A stretch of 64,000 nt of DNA from Aromatoleum toluvorans (GTDB lineage Bacteria; Pseudomonadota; Gammaproteobacteria; Burkholderiales; Rhodocyclaceae). The first letter of the stretch is position 1, and every line of letters starts with the position of its first letter. Positions 17,888-26,713 of the stretch are shown in pieces. The position numbers and the translations under genes were made by a program. The stretch spans positions 1 to 64,000 of the forward strand of contig NZ_WTVN01000007.1 in assembly GCF_012910905.1 (NCBI RefSeq), read 5' to 3'. The notes beneath the pieces are model-generated. The model was given only the letters and a program-made list of their open reading frames with translations, searched no databases and was not told the DNA's origin.

Positions 17888-18784
17888 TCAGCCCCGGCCC
17901 TGAACGACCGCAAGCCTGCGGGGTGCCTGAATCACACCGGTCGCGAGGCCCGTTCCCGCGAGGATCACACCGCAGCCGGCAAGCATGTTGATCGTGACGA
18001 CTTCGTCGAGCAGGATTGCGCCCCACAACATGCCGAACACCGGAATGAGGAACGTGACCGCGATCGCACGCGCCGGCCCGACGTGTGCGATCAGGCGGAA
18101 GTACATCACGTAGGCAACGCCGGTGCAGGCGAACGCGAGCAGGAGCACCGACGTCCACGCCTCGCGTCCGGGCATCGCCTCGGGCCACAGCCACACCGCG
18201 AAAGGCGCGAGCACGAGGGCGGCATAGAACTGGCTGCCGGTGGCGATCGCCATCGGATCGACACCGGACAGGAAGCGCTTGGTGAAATTCGCCGCGATAC
18301 CGTAATTCAGCGTTGCGGCGAGGCACGCCGCCACCGCCCAACCCGCGCCGCCGACGCGGAACGAGGCCTTGCCCCACACGAGAATCACGACTCCCAGCAG
18401 GCCGAGCAGCAGACCGGCCATCGCGGCCGCCGAGAGGCGATCCTTGAGCCAGACCCATGCGACGAGCGCCGCAAAGAGCGGCGAGGTGGCGTTGACGATG
18501 GAGGCGAAGCCGGCCGTGACCGACAGTGCCGCCCACGCGTACAGCACGAAAGGCAAGGCCGAATTCGTCACGCCGATGAAAAGCAGCGGCCCGGCCTTGC
18601 GCCACAGCGGAGCGAGATGGCCGCGCCATGCGAGCACCGGCAGCAGCAGCAAGGCGGCCAGGCCGACCCTGAGCTCGATCAGCGCCGCCGGCCCGAACTG
18701 CGGTGCGGCGACGCGCATGAACAGAAACGAACCGCCCCACAGGGCGGCGAGGATCACCAGTTCCAATACGTCACGCGGTCGCAC
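17888..18784 (-). CDS. EamA / DMT-superfamily transporter
   Basis: A 298-residue integral membrane protein with about ten hydrophobic segments arranged as two EamA repeats, beginning LVILAALWGGSFLFMRVA. Such permeases export amino acids or metabolites; the substrate is not evident. I place the start at the GTG at 18784, which has GGAG six bases upstream. A longer in-frame GTG at 18838 would add 18 polar residues with no ribosome site. It is divergent from nadC. Confidence 0.82.
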   Translation of the reverse strand: MRPRDVLELVILAALWGGSFLFMRVAAPQFGPAALIELRVGLAALLLLPVLAWRGHLAPLWRKAGPLLFIGVTNSALPFVLYAWAALSVTAGFASIVNATSPLFAALVAWVWLKDRLSAAAMAGLLLGLLGVVILVWGKASFRVGGAGWAVAACLAATLNYGIAANFTKRFLSGVDPMAIATGSQFYAALVLAPFAVWLWPEAMPGREAWTSVLLLAFACTGVAYVMYFRLIAHVGPARAIAVTFLIPVFGMLWGAILLDEVVTINMLAGCGVILAGTGLATGVIQAPRRLAVVQGRG

Positions 18785-18886
18785 TTCCGCTCCCGAAAAC
18801 GATGGCCCCGCGGTGGAGGCCCGATTGCCCCGGCACACGACGGAACCGCTAGAATTCCTGCCTCATCATACCGATCCACGCTAGCC

Positions 18887-19735
18887 ATGAATCTGTCTCA
18901 GCAACTGCGCATCGAGATCCAGCGCAACGTCGCCGCGTCGCTCGCCGAGGACGTCGGCACCGGCGACCTGACCGCACGCCTGATCGCCGCCGACACCGAC
19001 GCCCGCGGTCGGGTGATCACGCGCGAGGACGCGATCGTCTGCGGCACGGCCTGGTTCGACGCCGCCTTCGCCGCACTCAGCCCCGCGGCCACGATCATCT
19101 GGCATGTCGCCGACGGCGACCGTGTCGAGGCGGGTCAGGCGCTGTGCGATGTCGTCGCGAATGCACGGGTGCTGCTCACCGCCGAGCGCACCGCACTGAA
19201 CTTCCTGCAACTGCTCTCCGGCACCGCCACCGTCACCCGCCGCTTCGTCGACGCCGTGGCGGGGACCGGCGCCAGGATCGTCGACACCCGCAAGACCCTG
19301 CCCGGCCTGCGCCTCGCGCAGAAATACGCCGTTGCGGTGGGCGGCGGCACCAATCATCGCGTCGGCCTCTACGACGGCATCCTGATCAAGGAGAACCATA
19401 TCATCGCCGCGGGCAGCGTCGCACGCGTGCTGGAACAGGCGAAGAAGATCGCGCCGTCCAACGTGTTCATCGAAATCGAGGTCGAGACGATCGCGCAGCT
19501 CGAGGATGCGCTCGCGGCGGGCGCGAAGATGATCCTTCTCGACAACATGGACCTCGCCACGATGCGCGAAGCGGTGCGCATTACCGCGGGCCGCGCGGAA
19601 CTCGAAGCCTCGGGCGGCGTGAGCCTGGAAAAGGTGCGGGCGATTGCCGAAACGGGCGTCAACCGCATCTCGATCGGCAGCCTGACCAAGGACGTGCGCG
19701 CGCTCGACCTGTCGCTGCGTCACATCGAGGAGTAA
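18887..19735 (+). CDS. nadC: Quinolinate phosphoribosyltransferase (nicotinate-nucleotide pyrophosphorylase)
   Basis: Converts quinolinate and PRPP to nicotinate mononucleotide in de novo NAD synthesis. The 282-residue protein has the family blocks EDVGTGDLTA, NFLQLLSGTAT, DTRKTLPGLR and KENHI, with ASGGVS near the C-terminus. The ATG at 18887 begins MNLSQQLR; longer upstream reading through the divergent transporter is not credible. nadA and nadB are not in this window. Confidence 0.96.
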   Translation: MNLSQQLRIEIQRNVAASLAEDVGTGDLTARLIAADTDARGRVITREDAIVCGTAWFDAAFAALSPAATIIWHVADGDRVEAGQALCDVVANARVLLTAERTALNFLQLLSGTATVTRRFVDAVAGTGARIVDTRKTLPGLRLAQKYAVAVGGGTNHRVGLYDGILIKENHIIAAGSVARVLEQAKKIAPSNVFIEIEVETIAQLEDALAAGAKMILLDNMDLATMREAVRITAGRAELEASGGVSLEKVRAIAETGVNRISIGSLTKDVRALDLSLRHIEE

Positions 19736-19740
19736 GCCGA

Positions 19741-19798
19741 CGCGGGCAGCGGCCGTCCGGCCGCGATGCCCGCGCCTTCCGCCGGCGCCTAGGCGCCG
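19741..19798. terminator. Hairpins between convergent nadC and thrC
   Basis: CGCGGGCA (19741-19748) pairs with TGCCCGCG (19767-19774), enclosing GCGGCC/GGCCGC around the loop GTCC, directly after the nadC stop. A second perfect 16-base palindrome at 19783-19798 contains the thrC stop codon. Neither has a T run, so these are GC-rich transcript-end structures rather than textbook intrinsic terminators. Confidence 0.5.
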
Positions 19799-21234
19799 AG
19801 GTGCCCGACGATGAAGCGCTTGATCGCGTCGACCTCGGGCGCCATCACCTCGACCCGCTGCGGCAGCGACTCGATGCCATCGAGTTCCGCGGGACGCTCG
19901 GGCTCGCGCCCCAGCGCCGCGCGGATGGTCTCGGCGAACTTCACCGGCAGGGCGGTTTCGAGCACCAGCAGCGGCACGCCGGCGGGCACGGAGTCGGCGC
20001 AATCCCATGCGACCTTGACGCCGTCGGCCGTGTGCGTATCCACCATCGTCCCGTAGGTCTCGAATACCTGCCGGATCGTCGACAGGCGATCCTCGTGCGT
20101 GCTGCGTCCGGACGCGAAGGCGAAGTTCGTGAGGTGGGCGAATTCGGGAGTCCCGGAAAGATCGAACGCTCCGCCCGCGTCGACCGACTTCCACAGTTCC
20201 GCAACACGTTTCGGGTCGCGGCCGACGAGATCGAAGACAAAGCGCTCGAAGTTCGACGCCTTCGAGATATCCATCGAAGGGCTCGACGTGACGTGGGTTT
20301 CCGCCGCCTTGCGCGGGCGATACACGCCCGTTTGGAAGAACTCGTCGAGGACGTCGTTCTCGTTGGTTGCGAGGATCAGGCGTGCGACGGGCAGGCCCAT
20401 CTGGCGTGCGATGTGGCCCGCACAGATATTGCCGAAGTTGCCCGACGGCACGCAGAACGCGATCTGCTCGTCGTTGGACTTCGTCGCGGCGAAATAGCCC
20501 TTGAAGTAGTACACGATCTGGGCCGCGACACGCGCCCAGTTGATCGAGTTGACCGCACCGATCTTGTACCTGGCCTTGAACGCGGCGTCGTTCGACACCG
20601 CCTTCACGATGTCCTGCGCGTCGTCGAACATCCCGGTGACGGCGATGTTGTAGATGTTCTCGTCCTGCAGCGAATACATCTGCGCGCGCTGGAACGCGCT
20701 CATCTTGCCGTGCGGCGACAGCATGAACACGGTCACGCCGTGCTTGCCGCGCATCGCGTATTCCGCCGCCGAACCGGTGTCGCCCGACGTCGCGCCGAGG
20801 ATGTTGATCGTCTCGCCGCGCTTGTCGAGGACGTACTCGAAAAGGTTGCCGAGCAACTGCATCGCCATGTCCTTGAATGCCAGCGTCGGGCCATTCGACA
20901 GTTCGAGCAGGCCGAAGCGGCCCGGTTCCAGCCAATGCACCGGGGTGATGTCGGCTGCGTTGTCGCCGGAGCGGGCGAAGCGATAGACGTCGGCAGTGTA
21001 GGTCTTGTCGCAGATCGCCTTGAGGTCGGCCGCGGGGATGTCGGTGATGAATTTCGACAGGATCGCGAAGGCGAGCTCCGCGTAGGACAGGCCGCGCCAG
21101 GCATCGAGTTCGGCGCGCGTGACCTGCGGGTAGGTCTCCGGCAGGTACAGGCCACCATCGGGAGCGAGACCGCCCAGCAGGATGTCGCAGAACTCGGGAC
21201 GGGCGGCGTGGCCGCGGGTGGACAGGTACTTCAC
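19789..21234 (-). CDS. thrC: Threonine synthase
   Basis: Pyridoxal-phosphate enzyme that turns O-phosphohomoserine into threonine. The 481-residue protein begins with the family start KYLSTRG and has the PLP lysine region LAFKDMAMQ and the block ATSGDTGSAAEYA. The start is GTG at 21234 with GAGGA upstream; an in-frame ATG 15 codons earlier is less likely. It is the third gene of the alaA-hom-thrC operon, 124 bp after hom. Confidence 0.95.
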   Translation of the reverse strand: MKYLSTRGHAARPEFCDILLGGLAPDGGLYLPETYPQVTRAELDAWRGLSYAELAFAILSKFITDIPAADLKAICDKTYTADVYRFARSGDNAADITPVHWLEPGRFGLLELSNGPTLAFKDMAMQLLGNLFEYVLDKRGETINILGATSGDTGSAAEYAMRGKHGVTVFMLSPHGKMSAFQRAQMYSLQDENIYNIAVTGMFDDAQDIVKAVSNDAAFKARYKIGAVNSINWARVAAQIVYYFKGYFAATKSNDEQIAFCVPSGNFGNICAGHIARQMGLPVARLILATNENDVLDEFFQTGVYRPRKAAETHVTSSPSMDISKASNFERFVFDLVGRDPKRVAELWKSVDAGGAFDLSGTPEFAHLTNFAFASGRSTHEDRLSTIRQVFETYGTMVDTHTADGVKVAWDCADSVPAGVPLLVLETALPVKFAETIRAALGREPERPAELDGIESLPQRVEVMAPEVDAIKRFIVGHLGA

Positions 21235-21358
21235 GGGCAAATCCTCAAAATTTCGTGTTCGTTCATGGACGAAAGGCACGGCGATGCGGCGCTCCGCACC
21301 CGGCCGTGCCTGCCGTCGCGCCGGTGCACTCGGGCGGTGCGCCGGCCCCGGAGGAGAA

Positions 21359-22669
21359 TTACTGCAGGCTTTCCATGCGCAGGCGCGTGATCCTGCCCTG
21401 CACGACCGGCAGCGCCTCGATCTTCGCGATCGCGGCGTTGGCGTTCTTCTCCACGGTCTCGTGCGTGAGCATGATGATGTCGGTCTGCGACGTGCCCTCG
21501 GGGGCTTCCTTCTGGATCATCGCCTCGATCGAGATGCCGCTGTCGGCGAGGATGCGGGTGATGTCGGCGAGCACGCCCGGCTTGTCCTCGACGCGCATGC
21601 GCAGGTAGTAGGACGTGATCACTTCGTCGATCGGCAGCACCTTCAGGTCGTGCACCTGGTCGGGCTGGAACGCGAGGTGCGGCACGCGGTGCTCGGGATC
21701 GGCCGTATGCAGGCGCGTCACGTCGACGAGGTCCGCGATCACGGCGCTGGCCGTCGGTTCGGCGCCGGCCCCCTTGCCGTAGTAAAGCGTCGCGCCGACC
21801 GCGTCGCCATAAACCACTACCGCGTTCATCGCGCCTTCGACGTTTGCGATCAGGCGCTTGGCCGGGATCAGCGTCGGATGCACGCGCAGTTCGATGCCTT
21901 CCGGGCGCATGCGCGAGATGCCCAGCAGCTTGATGCGGTATCCGAGCTGTTCGGCGTAGGTGATATCGACGCTGTCGAGCGCCGTAATGCCCTCGACGTG
22001 GGCGGCCTCGAACTGCATCGGCACGCCGAAGGCGATCGCGCTCATGATCGTGGCCTTGTGGGCGGCGTCGATGCCTTCGATGTCGAAGGTCGGATCCGCT
22101 TCGGCATAGCCGAGCGCCTGCGCTTCCTTGAGCACGTCGGCGAACGGCAGGCCCTTGTCGCGCATCTCGGACAGGATGAAGTTGGTCGTGCCGTTGATGA
22201 TGCCGGCGAGCCACTGGATGCGGTTGGCGGAGAGGCCTTCGCGCAGCGCCTTGATGATGGGGATGCCGCCGGCGACCGCCGCCTCGAACGCGACCATGAC
22301 GCCCTTCTTCTGCGCGGCGGCGAAGATCTCGTTGCCGTGCACGGCGAGCAGCGCCTTGTTGGCGGTCACGACATGCTTGCCGTTCTCGATCGCCTTGAGC
22401 ACCAGCTCCTTGGCGACGCCGTAGCCGCCGATCAGCTCGACGACGATGTCGATATCGGGGTCGGCGACGACCGAAAACGCGTCGTCGGTCAGGCGCGGGC
22501 CTTCCCCGGCGACCTTGCGCGCGAGTTCCAGGTTCTTGTCGGCCACTGCAGTAATGCGGATCGGGCGACCGGCGCGACGGGTGATTTCCTCCTCGTTGCG
22601 TTTCAGAACGGTGAAGGTACCGCCACCGACGGTACCGATGCCCAGCAGGCCAACATTGATCGCTTTCAT
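21359..22669 (-). CDS. hom: Homoserine dehydrogenase
   Basis: Reduces aspartate semialdehyde to homoserine, the branch point to threonine and methionine. The 436-residue protein has an N-terminal Rossmann motif GLLGIGTVGGGT, the catalytic domain with GIINGTTNFIL, and a C-terminal ACT domain from about residue 350 (YYLRMRVEDKPGVLADI) that usually gives threonine feedback. It is monofunctional, without an aspartokinase domain. It lies between an alanine-type aminotransferase and thrC on one strand. Confidence 0.96.
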   Translation of the reverse strand: MKAINVGLLGIGTVGGGTFTVLKRNEEEITRRAGRPIRITAVADKNLELARKVAGEGPRLTDDAFSVVADPDIDIVVELIGGYGVAKELVLKAIENGKHVVTANKALLAVHGNEIFAAAQKKGVMVAFEAAVAGGIPIIKALREGLSANRIQWLAGIINGTTNFILSEMRDKGLPFADVLKEAQALGYAEADPTFDIEGIDAAHKATIMSAIAFGVPMQFEAAHVEGITALDSVDITYAEQLGYRIKLLGISRMRPEGIELRVHPTLIPAKRLIANVEGAMNAVVVYGDAVGATLYYGKGAGAEPTASAVIADLVDVTRLHTADPEHRVPHLAFQPDQVHDLKVLPIDEVITSYYLRMRVEDKPGVLADITRILADSGISIEAMIQKEAPEGTSQTDIIMLTHETVEKNANAAIAKIEALPVVQGRITRLRMESLQ

Positions 22670-22714
22670 AAGAACTCGTTGAGTTTCGTCTTCAGATGGG
22701 TAAAACGGCTTGCT

Positions 22715-24013
22715 TCAGGTGCCGTGACGCTTCCGGTAGCTTTCGAGGAAGCGGGCGAGACGGCCGATGGCGTCGCGCAGGTCGCCCTCGTGCGGCAGGA
22801 ACACGAGGCGGAAATGGTCGGGATGCGGCCAGTTGAAGCCCGTGCCCTGCACCAGCAGCACGCGCTCCTGCTCGAGGAGCTCGGCGATGAAAGCCTGATC
22901 GTCCTCGATCGGGTACATCTTGGGATCGAGCTTCGGGAACATGTACAGCGTCGCCTGCGGCTTCACGCAGCTCACGCCCGGGATTGCCGTGATCAGTTCG
23001 TAGGCGAGGTCGCGCTGCCGGCGCATGCGGCCGCCTTCGACGACGAGGTCGTCGATGCTCTGATAGCCGCCCAGCGCCGTCTGGATCGCGTACTGGCCCG
23101 GCACGTTCGCGCACAGGCGCATCGAGGCGAGCATGTTGAGGCCTTCGATGTAGTCCTGCGCATGGCGCTTGTCGCCGCACACGACCATCCAGCCGGCGCG
23201 ATAGCCGCAGGAACGGTAGTTCTTCGACAGGCCGTTGAAGATGATCGTCAGCACGTCCTCCGACAACGCGGCCATCGACGTGTGCTTCACGCCGTCGTAG
23301 AGCACCTTGTCGTACACCTCGTCGGCGTACAGGATCAGGCCGAATTCGCGGGCGAGATCTACGATGCCTTTCAGGACCTCGTCGGGATAGACCGCTCCGG
23401 TCGGATTGTTCGGGTTGATGACGACGATGGCGCGGGTGTTCGGCGTGATGCGCGAACGCATGTCGTCGAGATCCGGCAGCCAGCCGCTCGCCTCGTCGCA
23501 CAGGTAATGCACCGGACGGCCGCCCGACAGGCTCACGGCCGCCGTCCACAGCGGGTAATCGGGGGCCGGCACCAGCACCTCGTCGCCGGCGTTGAGCAGC
23601 GCGTTCATCGCCATCACGATCAGCTCGGACACGCCGTTGCCGATGTAGATGTCCTCGATCGTCACACCCTTGATGTGCTTCTGCTGGGTGTAGTGCATCA
23701 CCGCCTTGCGCGCCGCGAAGATACCCTTGGAATCCGAATAGCCCGCCGAGTTCGGCAGGTTGCGGATCATGTCCATCTGGATCTCTTCGGGGGCGTCGAA
23801 GCCGAACGCGGCGAGGTTGCCGATGTTGAGCTTGATGATCTTGTGCCCCTCGTCTTCCATCTGCTTGGCGCGGGTGAGGACGGGGCCGCGGATGTCGTAG
23901 CAGACGTTGGCGAGCTTGGCGGACTTGCGGACCTGCGGGAGCTTCTGGGCATCGGCGTTGCCCTGCGTTTGTTCGGGCGGGACAGCAACCCGCAGTTTCG
24001 GCTCGACGCTCAT
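22715..24013 (-). CDS. alaA: AlaA-type glutamate-pyruvate aminotransferase
   Basis: A 432-residue class I aminotransferase of the AlaA (YfbQ) type, which makes alanine from pyruvate and glutamate. Visible blocks are NIGNLAAFGFDAPEE, the substrate region INPNNPTGAVY, and the PLP lysine in FNGLSKNYRSCGYRAGW. I start it at MSVEPKLR (24013), with GGAG upstream; an ATG ten codons earlier is possible. The first 30 residues are an extension relative to E. coli AlaA. It heads the operon with hom and thrC, an arrangement common in Betaproteobacteria, so a role in feeding threonine synthesis is possible but not shown. Confidence 0.88.
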   Translation of the reverse strand: MSVEPKLRVAVPPEQTQGNADAQKLPQVRKSAKLANVCYDIRGPVLTRAKQMEDEGHKIIKLNIGNLAAFGFDAPEEIQMDMIRNLPNSAGYSDSKGIFAARKAVMHYTQQKHIKGVTIEDIYIGNGVSELIVMAMNALLNAGDEVLVPAPDYPLWTAAVSLSGGRPVHYLCDEASGWLPDLDDMRSRITPNTRAIVVINPNNPTGAVYPDEVLKGIVDLAREFGLILYADEVYDKVLYDGVKHTSMAALSEDVLTIIFNGLSKNYRSCGYRAGWMVVCGDKRHAQDYIEGLNMLASMRLCANVPGQYAIQTALGGYQSIDDLVVEGGRMRRQRDLAYELITAIPGVSCVKPQATLYMFPKLDPKMYPIEDDQAFIAELLEQERVLLVQGTGFNWPHPDHFRLVFLPHEGDLRDAIGRLARFLESYRKRHGT

Positions 24014-24127
24014 CGCACTCCGTCCTTTCTTTCGCATGTTCACTCCGCGCCCGGCCTCGGGCGCGCCGCAGGATCGCCGGCAACACCGCAGGGAACTGCC
24101 GGGTGGGCCGGAAAACCAAAAGAATGT

Positions 24128-24156
24128 ATCTTATCCAAGCCTGTATCCCCCGGCAA
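24128..24156 (-). promoter_or_regulatory. Promoter of the alaA-hom-thrC operon
   Basis: On the minus strand TTGCCG (24156-24151) and TAAGAT (24133-24128) are separated by exactly 17 bases. It lies 115 bp upstream of the alaA start in the gap shared with the divergent Mth938-like gene. Confidence 0.55.
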
Positions 24157-24178
24157 TTTTGCCGACCGAGCGAACCCG

Positions 24179-24556
24179 ATGAAGCTGAATCTAGAACAGA
24201 ATCCCGACCTCAACGTCGTGACCGGCTACGGTACCGACCACCTGATGATCAACAAGGAACGCCACGACGGCAACGTGCTGGTCGCGGCCGACCGCATCGT
24301 CGGAGGCTGGGCCCCGGGCGGCTTCGCGAACCTGAGTGCGGACGATTTCGCCCCGGTGTGCGAGATGAAGCCCGAAGTCGTGCTGATCGGCACCGGCAGC
24401 CGCCTGCGCTTTCCGGCGCCGGCGATCCTGCGCCCGCTGATCGAAGCGCGTATCGGCTATGAAATCATGGACTTGCCTGCCGCCTGCCGCACCTACAACA
24501 TCCTCGCCGCCGAGGGCCGCTCGGTCGTCGCGGCACTGCTCTTCGACGCAGCCTGA
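24179..24556 (+). CDS. Mth938-like (DUF498) domain protein
   Basis: A 125-residue protein of the Mth938-like family (DUF498). Homologues include NDUFAF3, a mitochondrial complex I assembly factor, but bacterial roles are undefined. Visible family features are the VLIGTGSRLRFP block near residue 80 and MDLPAACRTYNILAAEGRSVVAALL at the C-terminus. The ATG at 24179 begins MKLNLEQNPDLN. It is divergent from alaA and followed by bcp on the same strand. Confidence 0.85.
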   Translation: MKLNLEQNPDLNVVTGYGTDHLMINKERHDGNVLVAADRIVGGWAPGGFANLSADDFAPVCEMKPEVVLIGTGSRLRFPAPAILRPLIEARIGYEIMDLPAACRTYNILAAEGRSVVAALLFDAA

Positions 24557-24668
24557 CGCCCGCGAGCGGGCGGATGCGCGCCCGCCGCCCCCTCGCGAGC
24601 ATGCAGACGTTGTCTTCCGGCCGGCTCCTCCGCTACGCTGAGTGCGACAACCGACACAGGAGAGCCCG

Positions 24669-25133
24669 ATGAGTACGGCAAGCATCCCGTCCATGCCCGA
24701 TCTGACCCTTCCCGCAACGGGCGGCAACAGCGTCGCCCTCGCGGCACGGAGCGGCCGCAAGGTGGTCCTGTATTTCTACCCCAAGGACAACACGCCGGGC
24801 TGCACCAACGAGACCGCGGACTTCCGCGACCATCACGCGTCGTTCCACGCCGCCGGGTGCGACGTGTATGGCATTTCGCGCGACAGCCTGAAGTCGCACG
24901 AGAACTTCAAGGCCAAGCTCGGCCTGCCCTTCGAGCTGATCTCCGACGCCGACGAGGCGGCATGCAATGCCTTCGGCGTCATCAAGATGAAAAACATGTA
25001 TGGGAAACAGGTACGCGGCATCGAACGCAGCACTTTCGTCATCGATGCCGAAGGTGTCGTCCGCCGCGAGTGGCGCGGCGTGAAAGTGGCCGGCCACGCG
25101 CAGGAAGTGCTGGATTTCGTGAAGACCCTGTAA
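24669..25133 (+). CDS. bcp: Thiol peroxidase of the Bcp/PrxQ family
   Basis: Thioredoxin-dependent peroxiredoxin that reduces hydrogen peroxide and organic peroxides. The 154-residue protein has the peroxidatic Cys45 in PKDNTPGCTNE and conserved FKAKLGLPFELISD. The resolving cysteine found five residues later in E. coli Bcp is alanine here (A50); other cysteines are Cys64 and one in EAACNAFG, so it belongs to the 1-Cys or atypical subtype. Start at 24669 with AGGAG at 24658-24662. It is followed after 36 bp by the PhoH-like gene. Confidence 0.93.
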   Translation: MSTASIPSMPDLTLPATGGNSVALAARSGRKVVLYFYPKDNTPGCTNETADFRDHHASFHAAGCDVYGISRDSLKSHENFKAKLGLPFELISDADEAACNAFGVIKMKNMYGKQVRGIERSTFVIDAEGVVRREWRGVKVAGHAQEVLDFVKTL

Positions 25134-25169
25134 CCCCGATCAACCGACGCCTCGAGCCTCACCCACTCC

Positions 25170-26576
25170 ATGACCAAACGCGCGCCCAGCAGCCGGGACA
25201 CCAAGCTCTTCGTCCTCGACACCAACGTGCTGATGCACGACCCCACCAGCCTGTTCCGCTTCGAGGAGCACGACGTGTTCGTGCCGATCATGACGCTGGA
25301 GGAACTGGACAACAACAAGAAGGGCATGTCCGAAGTCGCGCGCAACGCGCGCCAGGCAAGCCGCACGATGGACGAGATCGTGAGCTCCTGCCCCGCCGAC
25401 ATCGCCGACGGCATCGACCTCAAGGCCCCCTCGCACGAACTGGCGACGGGCAAGCTGTTCCTGCAGACCGAGGCGATCAACCTCGCCCTGCCCCCCGCGC
25501 TGCCGACCGCCAAGGGCGACAACCAGATCCTCGCGGTGGTCATGCACCTGGTCGAGCGCTTCCCCAAGCGGCCGGTGATCCTGGTTTCCAAGGACATCAA
25601 CATGCGCATCAAGGCCCGCGCGCTGGGCCTGGAGGCGCAGGACTACTTCAACGACAAGGTGCTGGAGGACACCGACCTCCTCTACACGGGCTGGCGCGAG
25701 CTGCCGCCCGACTTCTGGGACACCCACGGCAAGGGCATGGAGTCGTGGAAGGAGGAAGGACACACCTACTACCGCATCAACGGTCCGCTCTCGGCCAGCC
25801 TGCTGGTCAATGAATTCCTGTTCCAGGACGGCGAATCCCCGCTGCAGGCATGGGTGAAGCGAAGGGAAGGGAAGACCGTACTGATCGAGACGCTGGTCGA
25901 CTACGCCCACAACAAGAACAACGTGTGGGGCATCACCGCGCGCAATCGCGAGCAGAACTTCGCGCTCAACCTGCTGATGAATCCCGAGATCGACTTCGTC
26001 ACCCTGCTCGGCCAGGCCGGCACCGGCAAGACGCTGCTCACGCTCGCGGCGGCGCTGACCCAGGTACTGGAAGCCAAGCGCTATTCCGAGATCATCATGA
26101 CCCGCGTGACCGTGCCGGTCGGCGAGGACATCGGCTTCCTGCCTGGGACCGAGGAAGAGAAGATGGCGCCGTGGATGGGTGCGCTGGAGGACAACCTCGA
26201 CGTGCTCAACGGCACGACCGGCGAAGGCGGCGACTGGGGCCGCGCGGCGACGCGCGACCTGATCCGCTCGCGCATCAAGATCAAGAGCCTCAACTTCATG
26301 CGCGGGCGCACCTTCATCAACAAGTTCCTGATCATCGACGAGGCGCAGAACCTCACGCCGAAGCAGATGAAGACCCTGATCACGCGCGCGGGGCCGGGCA
26401 CCAAGGTGGTGTGCCTCGGCAACATCGCGCAGATCGACACCCCCTACCTGACCGAGGGCAGCTCCGGCCTGACCTTCGTGGTCGACCGCTTCAAGGATTG
26501 GCCGCATTCCGGCCATATCACGCTGCAGCGCGGCGAACGCTCGCGTCTCGCCGACCACGCGGCGGACGTGCTTTGA
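25170..26576 (+). CDS. PIN-PhoH family ATPase / ribonuclease
   Basis: A 468-residue two-domain protein. Residues about 12-150 are a PIN-type nuclease domain (VLDTNVLMHD, DNQILAVVMHL, with the acidic residues expected for catalysis). Residues about 235-468 are a PhoH P-loop ATPase with Walker A GQAGTGKTLL and Walker B FLIIDEAQNLT. PhoH2-type proteins of this architecture unwind and cleave RNA in mycobacteria; here that is inference by family. A GC-rich hairpin follows the stop. Confidence 0.9.
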   Translation: MTKRAPSSRDTKLFVLDTNVLMHDPTSLFRFEEHDVFVPIMTLEELDNNKKGMSEVARNARQASRTMDEIVSSCPADIADGIDLKAPSHELATGKLFLQTEAINLALPPALPTAKGDNQILAVVMHLVERFPKRPVILVSKDINMRIKARALGLEAQDYFNDKVLEDTDLLYTGWRELPPDFWDTHGKGMESWKEEGHTYYRINGPLSASLLVNEFLFQDGESPLQAWVKRREGKTVLIETLVDYAHNKNNVWGITARNREQNFALNLLMNPEIDFVTLLGQAGTGKTLLTLAAALTQVLEAKRYSEIIMTRVTVPVGEDIGFLPGTEEEKMAPWMGALEDNLDVLNGTTGEGGDWGRAATRDLIRSRIKIKSLNFMRGRTFINKFLIIDEAQNLTPKQMKTLITRAGPGTKVVCLGNIAQIDTPYLTEGSSGLTFVVDRFKDWPHSGHITLQRGERSRLADHAADVL

Positions 26577-26580
26577 CCTT

Positions 26581-26607
26581 CGCCGGGGCGGCAGGGCTGC
26601 CCCGGCG
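26581..26607 (+). terminator. Hairpin after the PhoH-like gene
   Basis: CGCCGGGGC (26581-26589) and GCCCCGGCG (26599-26607) form a perfect nine-base stem with a nine-base loop, starting four bases after the stop. There is no T run, so termination may need Rho or be partial. Confidence 0.45.
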
Positions 26608-26653
26608 ATACCGTCGAAATACCCTGGAAAAGACACGGGAATTTGCCATGGAT

Positions 26654-26684
26654 CATCCCGGCGGACCGGGATGCACCCTATAAT
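26654..26684 (+). promoter_or_regulatory. -10 box with overlapping palindrome before the CBS/DUF294 gene
   Basis: A perfect TATAAT lies at 26679-26684, 29 bases before the start codon. No -35 box is recognisable. Instead a perfect palindrome, CATCCCGG (26654-26661) and CCGGGATG (26666-26673) around CGGA, occupies the -35/spacer region. The geometry suits a regulator-dependent promoter or an operator. Confidence 0.55.
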
Positions 26685-26713
26685 GCGCGGGTTTTTTGCC
26701 TGCGAAAGCTGCC

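Noticed and set aside
21182-24556. A plus-strand open frame of more than 1,100 codons antisense to thrC, hom and alaA
   Set aside because: It mirrors three well-known genes on the other strand and only its last 125 codons (from 24179) are a real gene. Long antisense frames are expected at this GC content.
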